DNA of 64,000 nt, taken from assembly GCA_029582265.1 (NCBI GenBank), contig CM055828.1:27606618-27670617 (forward strand). The letters run 5' to 3'. The notes under the pieces were generated by a model, which saw nothing but the letters and a program-made list of their open reading frames with translations, was not told where the DNA came from and searched no databases. Each line of letters begins with the position of its first letter. The first letter of the stretch is position 1. The position numbers and the translations under genes were made by a program. This stretch comes from Zoroaster sp. YZ-2022. Taxonomy: Eukaryota; Echinodermata; Asteroidea; Forcipulatida; Zoroasteridae. Positions 1-45,136 of the stretch are shown one piece after another.

Positions 1-2091
1 CACGATGATATATGTCTTAAAGCTATATTTCTTTACATGATTAATAAAGAAATTGAAGGATTATTAATACAATGTTTAATACTGCGTCTAAAGTCTTGAG
101 TTGTAATTAAGGCATTTGTTTTCATGCAATACAGTAGGATGAAACAATAACTAGCCATTGTCTCTGAAGAACGAGACCGTTTTAACAACGGACCTTGACT
201 ATAAATCGCATCCATGTTAAAAAATAGCAAATCCCAGTCGTGTGAAAGCTATCCTTGTTAAATAATTACCACGGACCCTCGTTATTTATAACAGAGATCG
301 AGACCTCCAAAAAATCACAACGATGTTAAAATCGCCACGATAGGTCATGTGAAACGCTTAGTGCGCCCTAACAGGGGACCCTTGCTTTGGCGGTATCATT
401 TCGCTAGATCAGCTTGCAATAATCCCGGATGTGTGTTGGTAAACAACTTGTACATCCCTATCACGTTGATCAGTGAATGAAACGGTTTCATCGTAACTCC
501 AAGAGACTTTCTTGGCCCGGACACGTTTATTTTTCTCGTTGGATGGCCTTACGTTAGAAATCTGGCTCTGTGAATCCGTCAGAATTGTTGCAAGTATACT
601 TGATTCGATATCCATAATAAAACGAGAATAAAATTGTCGGGAAATGGGAAGGAAATGAAAACAAAATGTGGGAGAAAGTAACGGTTGACTTCGCACAACG
701 CGTATATCTTCGCGAGAAAACTGGTAACGTAGACGAAAGCATTCAGTGAATAAGCTCTGCGTGCTGTACCAGTGAAATATTGGATTGCACAATCATGACC
801 TTTAACCCTCCATGGAAAACGAGGGACGTTAGTTTTGGCGTGAGTGGAAGTCGTGTGAAAGTTTGTTAAAAAATCGCAAACGACCGAGGCGACCGACAAC
901 TGGCGCCCATTACCAAGGACGTTTGTTATCGGTGCTCGTGTGAAAAGGGCTTTAGGGACTGCAAGGATTCTGCGAAAGACACTCGAGATCTAAGGCTACG
1001 GGACGTACCTTGACTTGAGGTGTAACCGGCAGAAAGGAAAACAAGATCTTTCTTTTCATGCTGTGCCAATTTAAGTTTATAAGGCACTTTTAAATAGTAT
1101 AAAGCAACATCTAAAACAGGACAGTATGATTCGTTAATTTCTTATTTCTTTTCAATTAATTTACATTTGGTTTATTGGTTTATTGTAGCAGTACTGTGGT
1201 AGATTGGCACAGTCTGACCCAACTTTCTGGAAGTCAACTACTGATGCATCCTGTATGAATGGCCTGTATTTGTCTTATAGTTCTTTTTAGGTCAAAATCC
1301 AAAAATCCTCGAGCAAAATCACTCTTTTTAAGTTTATGTTACTATCTGAATAATAATGTCAACAATTATAGATGGTTTCAACACTGGTGAATGTGTTGGA
1401 CACTTTTCATCGGTTCCTTGGGCGTCCGTAATATATAGGTCAGAGTGTACATTCTGCATGAACCTGGACGCTGTGGGCACCTGTTTAATGTGGCCACTTC
1501 ATCGGTTCCTTGGGTGTCTACAGTATAAAGGTTACACAGTACATCCTTTATAACTTGTACACTGTGGGCACCTGTCTAATGTGGCCACTTCATCGGTTCC
1601 TTGGGTGTCAACAATATAAAGGTTACACAGTACATCCTTTATAACCTGGACGCTGTGAGCACCTGTCCACTACAGAAAGATTTACCATTTTTGCCGAGGT
1701 AAAACAATATTATGGACAGCAATTTTCCAACCACTGCAATTTAAAAGGCTTTAGAGAGTAAACAGGTCTTTTAAAGACTTTGGTTTCAAATTTGGTTTCT
1801 ATTCGTAGCACTGATATACAAAAATAGTTCTTATGGTATTTACTCAAACAAAAAAGTTGAATATATTTGAAAATGTTGCTATTTACAGCACATGCATTGG
1901 TAATTCTCAACATGTATAGAGAATTTATACTGCTTCAGTCATACTACATAACTCAGGATTAATACTTGCATTTAAATTCCATATACCCGAGCCATGAAGA
2001 GGCAGCTGAAGTGGTAGGATAACGTAAGGAGAATTCAGTTGTGCACTCAGACCAGACATATTGTCTTCACAATCAAATTCTCCCAAGTACC
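1..2091. other. 3' UTR of gene 1 and downstream intergenic sequence
   Basis: No convincing coding frame on either strand; the short frames at 409-899 show no recognisable domain and overlap one another. The part next to 2092 should be gene 1 3' UTR. It includes three imperfect copies of a block containing CACTTCATCGGTTCCTTGGG between 1386 and 1665. Confidence 0.6.
1386..1665. repeat. Three-copy tandem repeat (about 85-110 bp units)
   Basis: CATCGGTTCCTTGGG recurs at about 1408, 1500 and 1592, each followed by a related stretch with ATATAAAGGTTACACAG and, in between, GTGGGCACCTGT. It is within the probable 3' UTR of gene 1. Confidence 0.75.
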
Positions 2092-35829
<33,738 letters not shown>

Positions 35830-36045
35830 GTTGGCACGGTTCCGTTCCTGATATGTTAAGCCTTGTTGTTGTTATGCTGTCTTCAATCCAGCTGGTGTAT
35901 TTCCCTTCAGATAGAAACGTCTGCAAACAGACAAGAGAATTGCCCCAATCAGTTGTAAACACAGTTCTTGATAATACATGCATGTATTACTTGGTAAACT
36001 TGACCATCATGTACATGTAACTTGATGTTCAATGAAAGAATTGTA

Positions 36046-36145
36046 ACCTCTAGTTCTTTTCAGAACCAATTACTACTCAATATGAGAATTTCACATGGTG
36101 TCACCGCAATTAGTCTTATCCTTTTCACCATGCAAAGCTACAAAT
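36046..36145. repeat. Half of a foldback element (one arm only)
   Basis: TAACCTCTAGTTCTTTTCAG through CACATGGTGTCACCGCAATT to CACCATGCAAAGC matches the right arm of the hairpins at 16514 and 38761. The other arm is missing. Confidence 0.75.
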
Positions 36146-36456
36146 ATTACTTCATGTAGTTGATGGTGCACATTTTATTATGGAAGCTATGCACGGAAGA
36201 GCTGTCATCAAATACACTCTGTGGGAGTACTAGAAATTAAAAATAATAACAAATTTACTGGAGTGTTGTTGTTAAACATCTGGCATGAGGCCAGATTGGA
36301 GAATGCTGTTTTTTACTTTCCTTTTGTTGCCTGTGTGGGAGCTGCTGTTGTTGTGGATCATTAATAATAATCTGATGATAAATTAGTCTTCACGGTTATT
36401 TTTAGAATGCACTTTGGCTGGTTGGCCCATTCACTGCCCTGAGGGGACATGACAGT

Positions 36457-37545
36457 TTGGATGAGGAAAATGCGCAAAACATTCCAAATGATGCATTGAT
36501 CCCTTATTCTTAACACCCAGGGCGTTTTGTTTTTGTTTTTGTTTTTTGTTTTTTTTGCTGGTGAAAGGATATATCTGTGTATACATACAGTATGATTTGT
36601 AATATGCATTGTTGTCAGAAATACAATTTATGTGATAAATGTCAGAAACAAGGCTCTCCTTTCTGGTTCCCCTGCATATCACCATTGTCATCCGGATCTC
36701 CAAGCCGGTAATTTTTTAATTAATTTTTGTTGCTTTAATATTACCATTTGCCAATCATATTTTTGAGGGCCAATATATTATAGAATGAAAAACTTAAAAA
36801 CTAATAAAATTTTACAAAAGCTGACCAAGCAATAAAATAATATCAGGGAATGGAAACATTCAAACATTTTGCCAACAGCTGTATAGAATAACTTATAGGC
36901 AGAAATATTTGTATGTGTATACAATGCTAATTTTGCATAGTAAATCTTGAATTTTGATTATCAAATTATAAATTTTGTGCAGCATTGCATTAGGTCAAAA
37001 AAGAAGAAGCTGTACATACTCCCCCAGGGATGAGGAAAATGCACAAAACATTCCAAATGATGCATTGATCCCTTATTCTTAACACCTAGGGCATTTTTTT
37101 TCCCCTGGTGAATGGATATATCTTTATTGTTACCTACAACTGTGTATACATACAGTATGATTTGTAATATGCATTGTTGTCAGAAATACAATTTATGTGA
37201 TAAATGTCAGAAAAAGGCTCTCCTTTCTGGTTCCCCTGCATATCACCATTGTCATCCAGATCTCCAAGCCGGTAATTTTTTCATTAATTTTTGTTGCTTT
37301 AATATTGCCATTTGCCAATCATATTTTTGGGGGCCAATATATTATAGAATGAAAAACTTAAAAACTAATACAATTTTACAAAAGCTGACCAAGCAATAAA
37401 AATAATATCAGGGAATGGAAACATTCAAACATTTTGTCAACAGTTGCATAGAATAACTTAATAGGCAGAAATATTTGTATGTGTATACAATGCTAATTTT
37501 GCATAGCAAATCTTGAATTTTGATGATCAAATTATGAATGTTGTG
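36457..37545. repeat. Tandem duplication, about 520-bp units, period about 571
   Basis: The segment beginning GATGAGGAAAATGCGCAAAA (about 36457-36984) recurs at about 37029-37545 with few differences (for example GCTCTCCTTTCTGGTTCCCC in both). No coding homology. Confidence 0.88.
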
Positions 37546-37546
37546 C

Positions 37547-37680
37547 TGTATACTCCCCAGGGAGTTGAGAAAGTTTAAGGATTGATATTAGCCCAATGAC
37601 CAGGGTGTAATAATGTAAAGTGCTGAGTATCACATCATGATAGATGTTTCGCTAAATAAGACTCCAATATTATTATTATT
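37547..37680 (+). repeat. Diverged SINE 3' fragment
   Basis: GCTGTATACTCCCCAGGGAG, then a worn tail ending in ATTATTATTATTAT. Related to the GACTTATATAGCGC SINE family. Confidence 0.55.
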
Positions 37681-38760
37681 ATAGCAACATTTGTGTGTGT
37701 GCAATGTTGATTTTGACTAGCAAATCCTGAATTTTGATTACCAAATTGTGAATTTTGTGAAGCGTACAAGCCACATCTTTCACTGACACTGAATAATAAA
37801 AATGCCAATTTATTATTAATCATAGTTACATGAGACATCCTCTGTGGAAAACAATTTTGATTATTATGTATTATGTAAATTTATGGCTAAAAAAATTAAA
37901 TAAAAAGCTTTGAAAGCTGAGCTATGACCAGAAACTAAATTTTATTGTTTTTCTTTGTTTTTGTTTTGTTATTTTGTTATTTTGTTTGGCCTTAATGGAA
38001 CACATATGTACTGTATGTATACCGAAAGTTCATGTGTGTTATGTGTTACATGTATAAGCGGCTGTTTTTGTTTTTTAAGAAAACAAATTAAACATATCAT
38101 TATCAATTGACTTTAGCTGAGTAAACCTGCTACATCCTGTTGCTGTCTGGAATGACCTGAAAGAAATGTTGTTAAAAGTTTAACCAGCCAAATCTTTTAT
38201 TAATACATGTGGAAGGATTTAGCAAAACATTTATAATTGGAGAAAACTCTCATAATGCGTAATCACACAAGTACAGTTTATGAATCCTTTAGCTAATGCC
38301 TTACCTTTTGAAGATAAAATGAGTAACTTCCAAACTGAACTGCTGTGTTCGGCAGACCCCAATTAAGACATAACATGACATAACATAACGTAATTGACAA
38401 CAGAAATAAGCAACTCCTGGGTTTTATTTAGCAGAACTTTACAACCACCAATCAAAACCCATGGCACACTTTCCTCTAAGGGGTTCAACCAATAGCAGGG
38501 CTCATAACCTTTTGGCCTTATAAAATACTTGCAGTCAAACAGCTGGTGTGACTGCAAGTCTAGCATTAACCACACGGAGTGATTTGAGTCATGTGACTTG
38601 TGGGTTTGGAATGAGTCACTATTGTTATTCAGTGCGTGATCACTTGTAGTCATGTGACTTGTAGTCATGTGATCGACTTTTGCCACCCGTGTGATCTGCA
38701 AATAGCTGACTTTGAAAAAATATACGACTATTCAGGAATGATGTACTAGACATGAATGAA

Positions 38761-38992
38761 TAAGACTAATTGCATTGACACCATGTGAAATTCTCTATTG
38801 AGTGGTAATTAGTTCTGAAAAGAAATGGAGGTTACAACTCGACGTTTCGATCAGTATGCTCTGATCGTCCTCAGGAGAAGAGGACGATCAGAGCATACTT
38901 GATCGAAACGTCGAGTTGTAACCTCCAGTTCTTTTCAGAACTAATTACCACTCAATAGAGAATTTCACATGGTGTCACCGCAATTAGTCTTA
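38761..38992. repeat. Long foldback element, copy 2
   Basis: 232 bp with about 108-bp arms: TAAGACTAATTGCATTGACA...GCTCTGATCGTCCT and its complement, around a loop CAGGAGAAG. It matches 16514-16744 in arms and loop. Confidence 0.92.
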
Positions 38993-39065
38993 CTTATCCT
39001 CCTCACCATGCAAAGCTACAAGTTTTACCTAGACATGAATGTGTGTTACTTCAAGTGGCATTGGA

Positions 39066-39358
39066 GGTTAGGCCAAAAAAAAAAGTCTCTGGTTTCTGGT
39101 CATAGGTCGACTTCAAAATCGGTGTGGTGATGCACTTTTATTTTTTTGTATTTTTTACAAAAAGATGTAATTGGAACCTGACCAAATTTCCCATACACAA
39201 AGTATGGTGGCTAAGAGAGGCCGCATAAATCGGGCAAACATTCATACTCCTATGTGAAAAAGTCGTTTAAAACAAAATGCCGACCTGCGGGTTTGAGGCG
39301 ACACGTGCGGGGACCTGAAACCGGAGACATTTTTGGGGCCTTACAGCGGAGTGGCTGT
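39066..39358. mobile_element. Repeat with GGTTTCTGGTC inverted ends (un-interrupted copy)
   Basis: AGGCCAAAAAAAAAAGTCTC...GGTTTCTGGTC at the left, and ACCTGAAACCGGAGAC...GGGGCCTTA at the right. The copy at 58618-59369 is the same element interrupted by a SINE. Confidence 0.7.
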
Positions 39359-40393
39359 CACATCATAGTCAAAGCAGCCATAGAATATAATCCTCCAATA
39401 GAGTGAAATATCACAGTGCTATTTACTGTCAAGTACATGTACTATACTGCTGAGCAGTAATTCAGACAGATAGGGTCACAAGGTCATGACTACACATGAT
39501 CTCCAAATAGGCAGAAGGGATTCATTAAAATGAGCTTTGCATACTAGGAGGCTAATAACATACAATATAAAATGTAAATGCCAAGTCTTAACATATTGAA
39601 AGGCAAATAACCCCTGTAAATACCCCCCCCCCCCAAACCCATTTCACAAATGTTTTAAGTGAATGGAATTGGATGACCATTACACCAAAATGGATGCATT
39701 TATGACCGTCTCCTGCATAGATGCGTAAAATACGTATAACGTTTTTGTGAAATATTGGGTACACATTTAAGTCGACTGTCAGGAAGTTTCTCAGTGTCTC
39801 GGGGTAAAAAATAACTGCACCTGAACACAATATATTCATGTTTCATTATTTTGTTCATATAGGTGACCGAATTGTGTTTGCCATGGAATAATTTTGCACC
39901 CTGGCTATAGTCACGTACGTTCTGCTCCCATTGGCCCTGCAATATTTAGTTTAGAATCGTGCACCAGCGTGCTGGTACCCGCGCAGGCAAGTACAGTTCC
40001 CGCGGTACTGCAACATTCCTTGACAACGAGGTCGCCCTCATGTAAACAATCAACTTTGACCCTATCTAGCGCGCCGAGTTTAAATAACTTTTCCTTCAAA
40101 TTGACGTTATAAACACTCCAACTCATGAATAAACGACACACAAGCACATTGAGTGACAAAACTACCAAGAAGATGTGTAATGGACCAGAAATTGGTTGCT
40201 AAGGTAATTATTTTTTAAAAAGTAAGGGTTAAAAAACACTTAATTTAAATCCATAATTTCTCAGTTTCAAAAGTTTTTGTGAAGAATTGGAAAATAGTTT
40301 TCACGAGATGAATGGTTTGAATTTACAAACACGCTTACACTTTCTTACTACATTTTTTCCTTTTCCTTTTTGGGGCATTTTAGAAACTATAAA

Positions 40394-40519
40394 ATGGAGC
40401 ATCATCTTACTGTTCTGGAAGCACTTTGTCGAATCTGTGGAAACAGACAAATGAGCTCAGCCTATAAAGCGAAGCAAAAATCTAAAACAGTTGTAACTTG
40501 TAGTGATATGGTGATATAA
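40394..40519 (+). CDS. RAG1-like N-terminal zinc-motif segment (putative first exon)
   Basis: A 41-codon open frame starting ATG and containing LCRICGN at residues 11-17, the same motif that opens the conserved N-terminal region of vertebrate RAG1. It is followed by a basic stretch (YKAKQKSK). Possible splice donors (for example GATATG|GTGATA at 40510-40511) precede the TAA at 40517-40519, but I cannot choose one. It lies 200-350 bases ahead of the larger RAG1-like frame on the same strand, so the two are probably exons of one gene or pieces of one decayed element. Confidence 0.55.
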   Translation: MEHHLTVLEALCRICGNRQMSSAYKAKQKSKTVVTCSDMVI

Positions 40520-40716
40520 CATAAATTAATCAGAAAATTATTTATTGTTATTAAAATGATTCCCTTGCTTTACACGCGAGCTGCATGCGTGCGTAAGCGT
40601 ATGCGTGAGTTGATCTTTCTATCTAAGAAAATAATATTTTGTTCTAGAATGAAAATAATAAGTAAAGAGTTTAAATATGTTTGCTGATGGAGTAAGAAGT
40701 CAGTCGGACTGGGAGA

Positions 40717-41286
40717 TTGATTGGGATAAAGAGAGGAACTGATGAGTTTGCATCAGTGACTAATAAAATAAGTGATCGTCAACTGGTAATCCTGTCTCAT
40801 TGTTGTGTGTTTATTCAATCTTTGGCTCAATCGATAAACCCCGTACTTCGCGCGAAGTCATTTACAATCACTTGTACGAGAGAACTCTACACCAAACTCA
40901 AGCCGCGTTTGTATGCAAGGATCAAGGACACTTTCTCACTAGATTTGACATGTGATAACCCACAGCAGCACCCTTCTCATATCTGCTTAAGCTGTCTGTC
41001 AAAAATCAGCAAAAACCGCAAATACCCAGAGATACCCCGTCTCCATTGGCCTGAACATGGAAATCCTTGTGAAATTTGCCGGGAGTTTTCACAGCAAAGC
41101 ATAGGTGGTAGGTCATACAAGAGAAAGCGAGGAAGGCCAGCAGCAACTGACCCTACGAGACATTTGGATCAACCAACAGAGATTGAACAAATCTTACAAA
41201 GGCCCCTGACAGCTCCCATCACAAAGGATATAGAGAGAATTGCCACCCATGTACTAAAGACAAACTACATCAATCGGGAGGGGTAA
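40717..41286 (+). CDS. RAG1-like N-terminal domain ORF (putative second exon; homology about 40857-41286)
   Basis: The open frame has no ATG at its 5' end, as expected for an internal exon. Visible in order: LYTKLKPRLYARIKDTF, HPSHICLSCLSKI, LHWPEHGNPCEICREF, a basic GRSYKRKRGRPA with an AT-hook-like GRP core, and a helical tail to the TAA at 41284-41286. The C-x2-C pairs and the WxxHxxxCxIC block align in order with the RAG1 N-terminal region (HPTEFCHNCW, EWHPHTPSCDIC, GLKRKS). No RING domain, no catalytic core and no RAG2-like gene are seen here. It may be a RAG1-N-terminus-only gene, as in the N-RAG-TP type elements of molluscs, or a transposon fragment. GGG|GTAACA at the end could be a donor, so the protein may continue. 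Confidence 0.65.
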   Translation: MIGIKRGTDEFASVTNKISDRQLVILSHCCVFIQSLAQSINPVLRAKSFTITCTRELYTKLKPRLYARIKDTFSLDLTCDNPQQHPSHICLSCLSKISKNRKYPEIPRLHWPEHGNPCEICREFSQQSIGGRSYKRKRGRPAATDPTRHLDQPTEIEQILQRPLTAPITKDIERIATHVLKTNYINREG

Positions 41287-41289
41287 CAA

Positions 41290-43156
41290 CAGAATTTTCA
41301 ATATATGCAAACGTCTAGTCACTACCAAAAGAAAAATGGTAGTAACGCAATGTTTACACATCCGGGAACTTCATACCCTCATGAATCATTTCAATTTTTT
41401 TATTTTTACCTAAAAACTTTAACATCGTTTTTATAGCCCAAATAGAAGTGCCTTAATATCCAATGACAAAAATGTCCCCAAGTTGACTATTTTATCCACG
41501 AACAAATTCGCAGGGATTTTCTGTTTGGATTTTGTGGAAATTAGGCTCAACATGACGTGAAAGAAGCCTTGTTAACATAATAAGGGTCAATACACTGATA
41601 CAATCATGAATAATGCGGCTAACAGTGATGACAAAAAACCCCACGAAAACCTCGTTTGTTTACATCGCCTACTTAGTATGCTAATAAGCCTTGAAGTCGC
41701 GCATGCGCACAAGCTAAACTTTGCCTCAGAACGTACGTGTAGTTGGGCTGATGGCCAGAACTGCTGATGATTGCTTTCCAGAGTAGACAGATAGAAGTTT
41801 AAGGTGAAACAGGAAAACCACAGGAAACATAAAGGTTGGGAGTGTCATCTCAATCCACAGATAAATTACTCACACTCGCAGCACACAGGATGTCCACTGT
41901 GAGCGCTGATGAGCATTACATCATGAGAATTTTGTGAACGATAGGCACGGTGCATTGTTGTATCTGTACCAGGAAGGCTTGTTTTAGATCACTACTGATC
42001 GATAGGGTAGTGATTGTGCATCGATTTTTGGCATATTTGTGATGAAATATCAGATAGCATTACCCTTTGAAACAAAGTTGGTTGTTCCAGAACCACGTGG
42101 CAACCATGCAGAACTAGCCATCAATTCTTGGTAGTACCACACATATTACCATAAGAACATTTATTTATGTCATTATGTTATGAATTTAAAACTATTTAAA
42201 ATAATCAGTCTGTCACTATTTGTACTTTTGCTTTCTAAATTTTAGGGGTTTTATTTTATTTTATTTTTCTCATTTAAAATACATTGCAAAGCAACTCGAC
42301 AAGAATAGAAAAAACAAAACACAAACATATTGAACGTTACATCAATGGAGCATGTTCTGTTGAAGAGTTGGTGAGCATGCCCTAATGCCGAAAACAGAAA
42401 ACCGAGGATGCAATAAGTGGTGCAACATAGCCACAAACGTCTACATTACATGTATGACGCATGTATGTCAGCAAATTATTTCATACTATGATCAAGAGTG
42501 AATCAGCTAGCTATTTCCCATACAGAATCTGATTTTAAAAAGGTGATGAAAATATGCCCTATATTTCGAATTAAGATCAGCTTGAAATCGAATAATTTTT
42601 TTTTACCCGAGTAATGGGAAAAGCTAACAAAATATGTTAAATTAATATATAAATCCTGCTGAAAATTCCACATTTAATCTGATATGACTCACCTGCCCAA
42701 CAGGGTCAGTCATTTCATTGTCAATGGGGTGAAACAAGGTCATCTAACATGTCAATATGGAATAGTGATTGGTGACCTTGTTTCATCATTCTCTGACCAC
42801 GTGAAACTAACAGTGGTAAAACATACTGAGCTACACATTATAAACCATTACAAGGAGTATACTGCCATCACTAGTGCACAAAGTCTATCCGTGTGGTCAA
42901 AAGCACAATTGGTTTTGTTTTTTATTTGTTTTAAAATGATAAAATGATTGTTAGGTTCTGGTTACGTACATGTTTCTGGTCGTGTTTAGGTATAGGTCCC
43001 CTAATTAGTAAAGAATGTTGTGTAGCCAATATGCCCTATGTGTGAATGCCAAGCATTATATCTTGATTCGTGTACATGCTGAAGGCTGCATCGCCATTAT
43101 AAGTGACAGATAGTTATACTGTGAATGTGATCTATGTTTAGGTTTATTTTGTTTCA
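41290..43156. other. Gene-free stretch downstream of the RAG1-like ORF
   Basis: No recognisable coding frame, RNA gene or clear inverted-repeat element on either strand. Part of 41930-42060 resembles 23160-23270 weakly (TTAGATCACT..TGATCGA), which suggests an old shared repeat. Confidence 0.5.
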
Positions 43157-43471
43157 TTAACCCTTCTGTGACTGCAAGAGTCAAAATCAGTCAAAATGTT
43201 GATATATTTGCCAGGGTATATCTAGTGCGCTTAAAATTTGAACACTATCAAACCTTGCATGTAGTAAGTACATTTACAGGTCAAAATGAGTTGACCATTT
43301 TTGACTGGTTAACACATTGTCTGGTATTGTTGAGGGTGGTCAAAATGACAGTCAAAACCAGTCTAAAATACCCATGTGTGCAGAGTTGGTTCAACAATCA
43401 AAAAAGTAAACTGACTGATTTTTTGACCACAACTACTTACCACAAAAGTTCAGCTTTAGTAAGAAGGTTAA
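43157..43471. mobile_element. TTAA MITE, CCCTCCTA family, type I copy 3
   Basis: TTAACCCTTCTGTG at the left end and TAGTAAGAAGGTTAA at the right; interior as in the other two type I copies. Confidence 0.75.
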
Positions 43472-43492
43472 AACAATTTAAGATGATCATAG

Positions 43493-43568
43493 CCTAATAA
43501 TATAATGCGCCTTGAGCACTAGTTTGGTGGATACGTGTGTGCTATATAAGCCCACATTATTATTATTT
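43493..43568 (+). repeat. SINE 3' fragment with ATT tail
   Basis: AATATAATGCGCCTTGAGCA...GTGTGCTATATAAG followed by ATTATTATT. Same family as 58747-59088. Confidence 0.75.
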
Positions 43569-43839
43569 TTAATCTATAGGCCGTGCATATGATATTACAT
43601 ACTGAAGGCCACCCTTATTCAGTGGCCCAAAAAGGTCACTCATTGGTTCATGTATGCGCACTCTGCATACACGTGCTTGGCCAGTGAGTGCATCTAAGTG
43701 CAGCTTGCATACATGAAACAATGAATGATCTTCTTTTGCCGCTAAAGATGGCGTCCTTCAGTTTGCGAAGCTATAGTAACCCAGATCGGACTCCTTTCTA
43801 CATATTGCATGACTCCCATCTGTTGCTTCTTTGCGATAA

Positions 43840-44203
43840 TTAACCCTCCTACTTTTGGTACCTTTTTCATACAAGTTGATGCACCTTTTGAAACCATTAG
43901 CTTTTGTGGTTTTGAATGGTGAAATAACTGTGTACAGTATTGATTCCTCCAAATGGTTTTGAATGGTAGGTCAGCTAATACAAAACCTTGTTTGGATCTT
44001 TCCAAATGGTAGTACAGCTAATACAAAACCTTGTTTGGATACTTCTAAGTGGTGAATCAATGGATTTGAATGGATTTGAATGGTAGTAAAGCTTGCTACC
44101 AACACTGTTCAAATGGTATCACCATGAGTGTACAAAACCAATAGGCATTTTTGAAAGTGGAAATTTTGAATGGTTTCAAATGGTCTATCAGTAGGAGGGT
44201 TAA
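43840..44203. mobile_element. TTAA MITE, CCCTCCTA family, type III
   Basis: Ends TTAACCCTCCTAC and GTAGGAGGGTTAA. The interior is packed with TTTGAATGGT and close variants on both strands and has nothing in common with the other types. Confidence 0.75.
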
Positions 44204-45136
44204 TGGTATTAGACTTGCCTGCTTTACTCATTCTTGGGTCTGCATGTTCTTGCAGGCACATCGAGTCAAATACCATTACACAAACAAGTGACAGATGTGA
44301 AGTCTGACGCATGTTCTGAGGTTGCGTGACACACCATGGGAGGTCATGATCACGTAAAAAATTCACTTTTATTGCAGGGTGTAAATTCAATCTCCAAATT
44401 TTCACTAAATAATTTACATTATTTCACAACCCAACATTATAACAGCATGAAGCGTTACATTTTGTGGGTAGAATGTTGTATCCAACCGCCACTTTTTCTC
44501 ATTCAATATAACCAATAATGTAATCTTACCTACCCAGTAAAGTGGAGAACATATATATGGATGATAATGGACATATACTTCAAATTATTCCTGGATATTT
44601 ATTTCATGAAAAATCTGGCATTTTTGGTATACGATGACTTCCTCAGTCATGTCAGTCAGATCTTGTCAACTCACCATTAGTGACCAACACGGCCATTGAA
44701 CATGTGCAGTGGCAACTATAATAGGATCCTTCTATTTTCTGAAGGGGAGGATTTTTTTAGAAGGGAAATAAAGTCCGAAAACTATCATAAATGTGGATTT
44801 TAAAGATAACACATTAACAGTTAGTTTTCGTTTTCTGTACCCCCACAAAATCGATAGAATCATTTTTTGGGTAGAATGTTGTATCCGACTGCCACTTTGT
44901 CTCATTCAATATAGGCTAACCAATGTATTCTTTCCTACCCAGTAGGGTGGAGAACATATGGATGATGATGGACATATATTTCAAATTATTCCAGTATATT
45001 TATTTCATGAAAAATCAGGCATTTTTGGTATACAATGACTTCCTCATAGTCATGTCAGTCTGATCTTGTCAACTTCCCTGTTAACGTTAGTGACCAACAC
45101 GGTCATTGTAGGCCTACAATCTACATGCGCAGTGGC

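Noticed and set aside
40717..40856. Treating the full 189-codon frame as one protein with an N-terminal extension
   Set aside because: The first codons lack an ATG and show no similarity to RAG1; an acceptor inside the frame is more likely, so only about 40857-41286 is taken as probable coding sequence.
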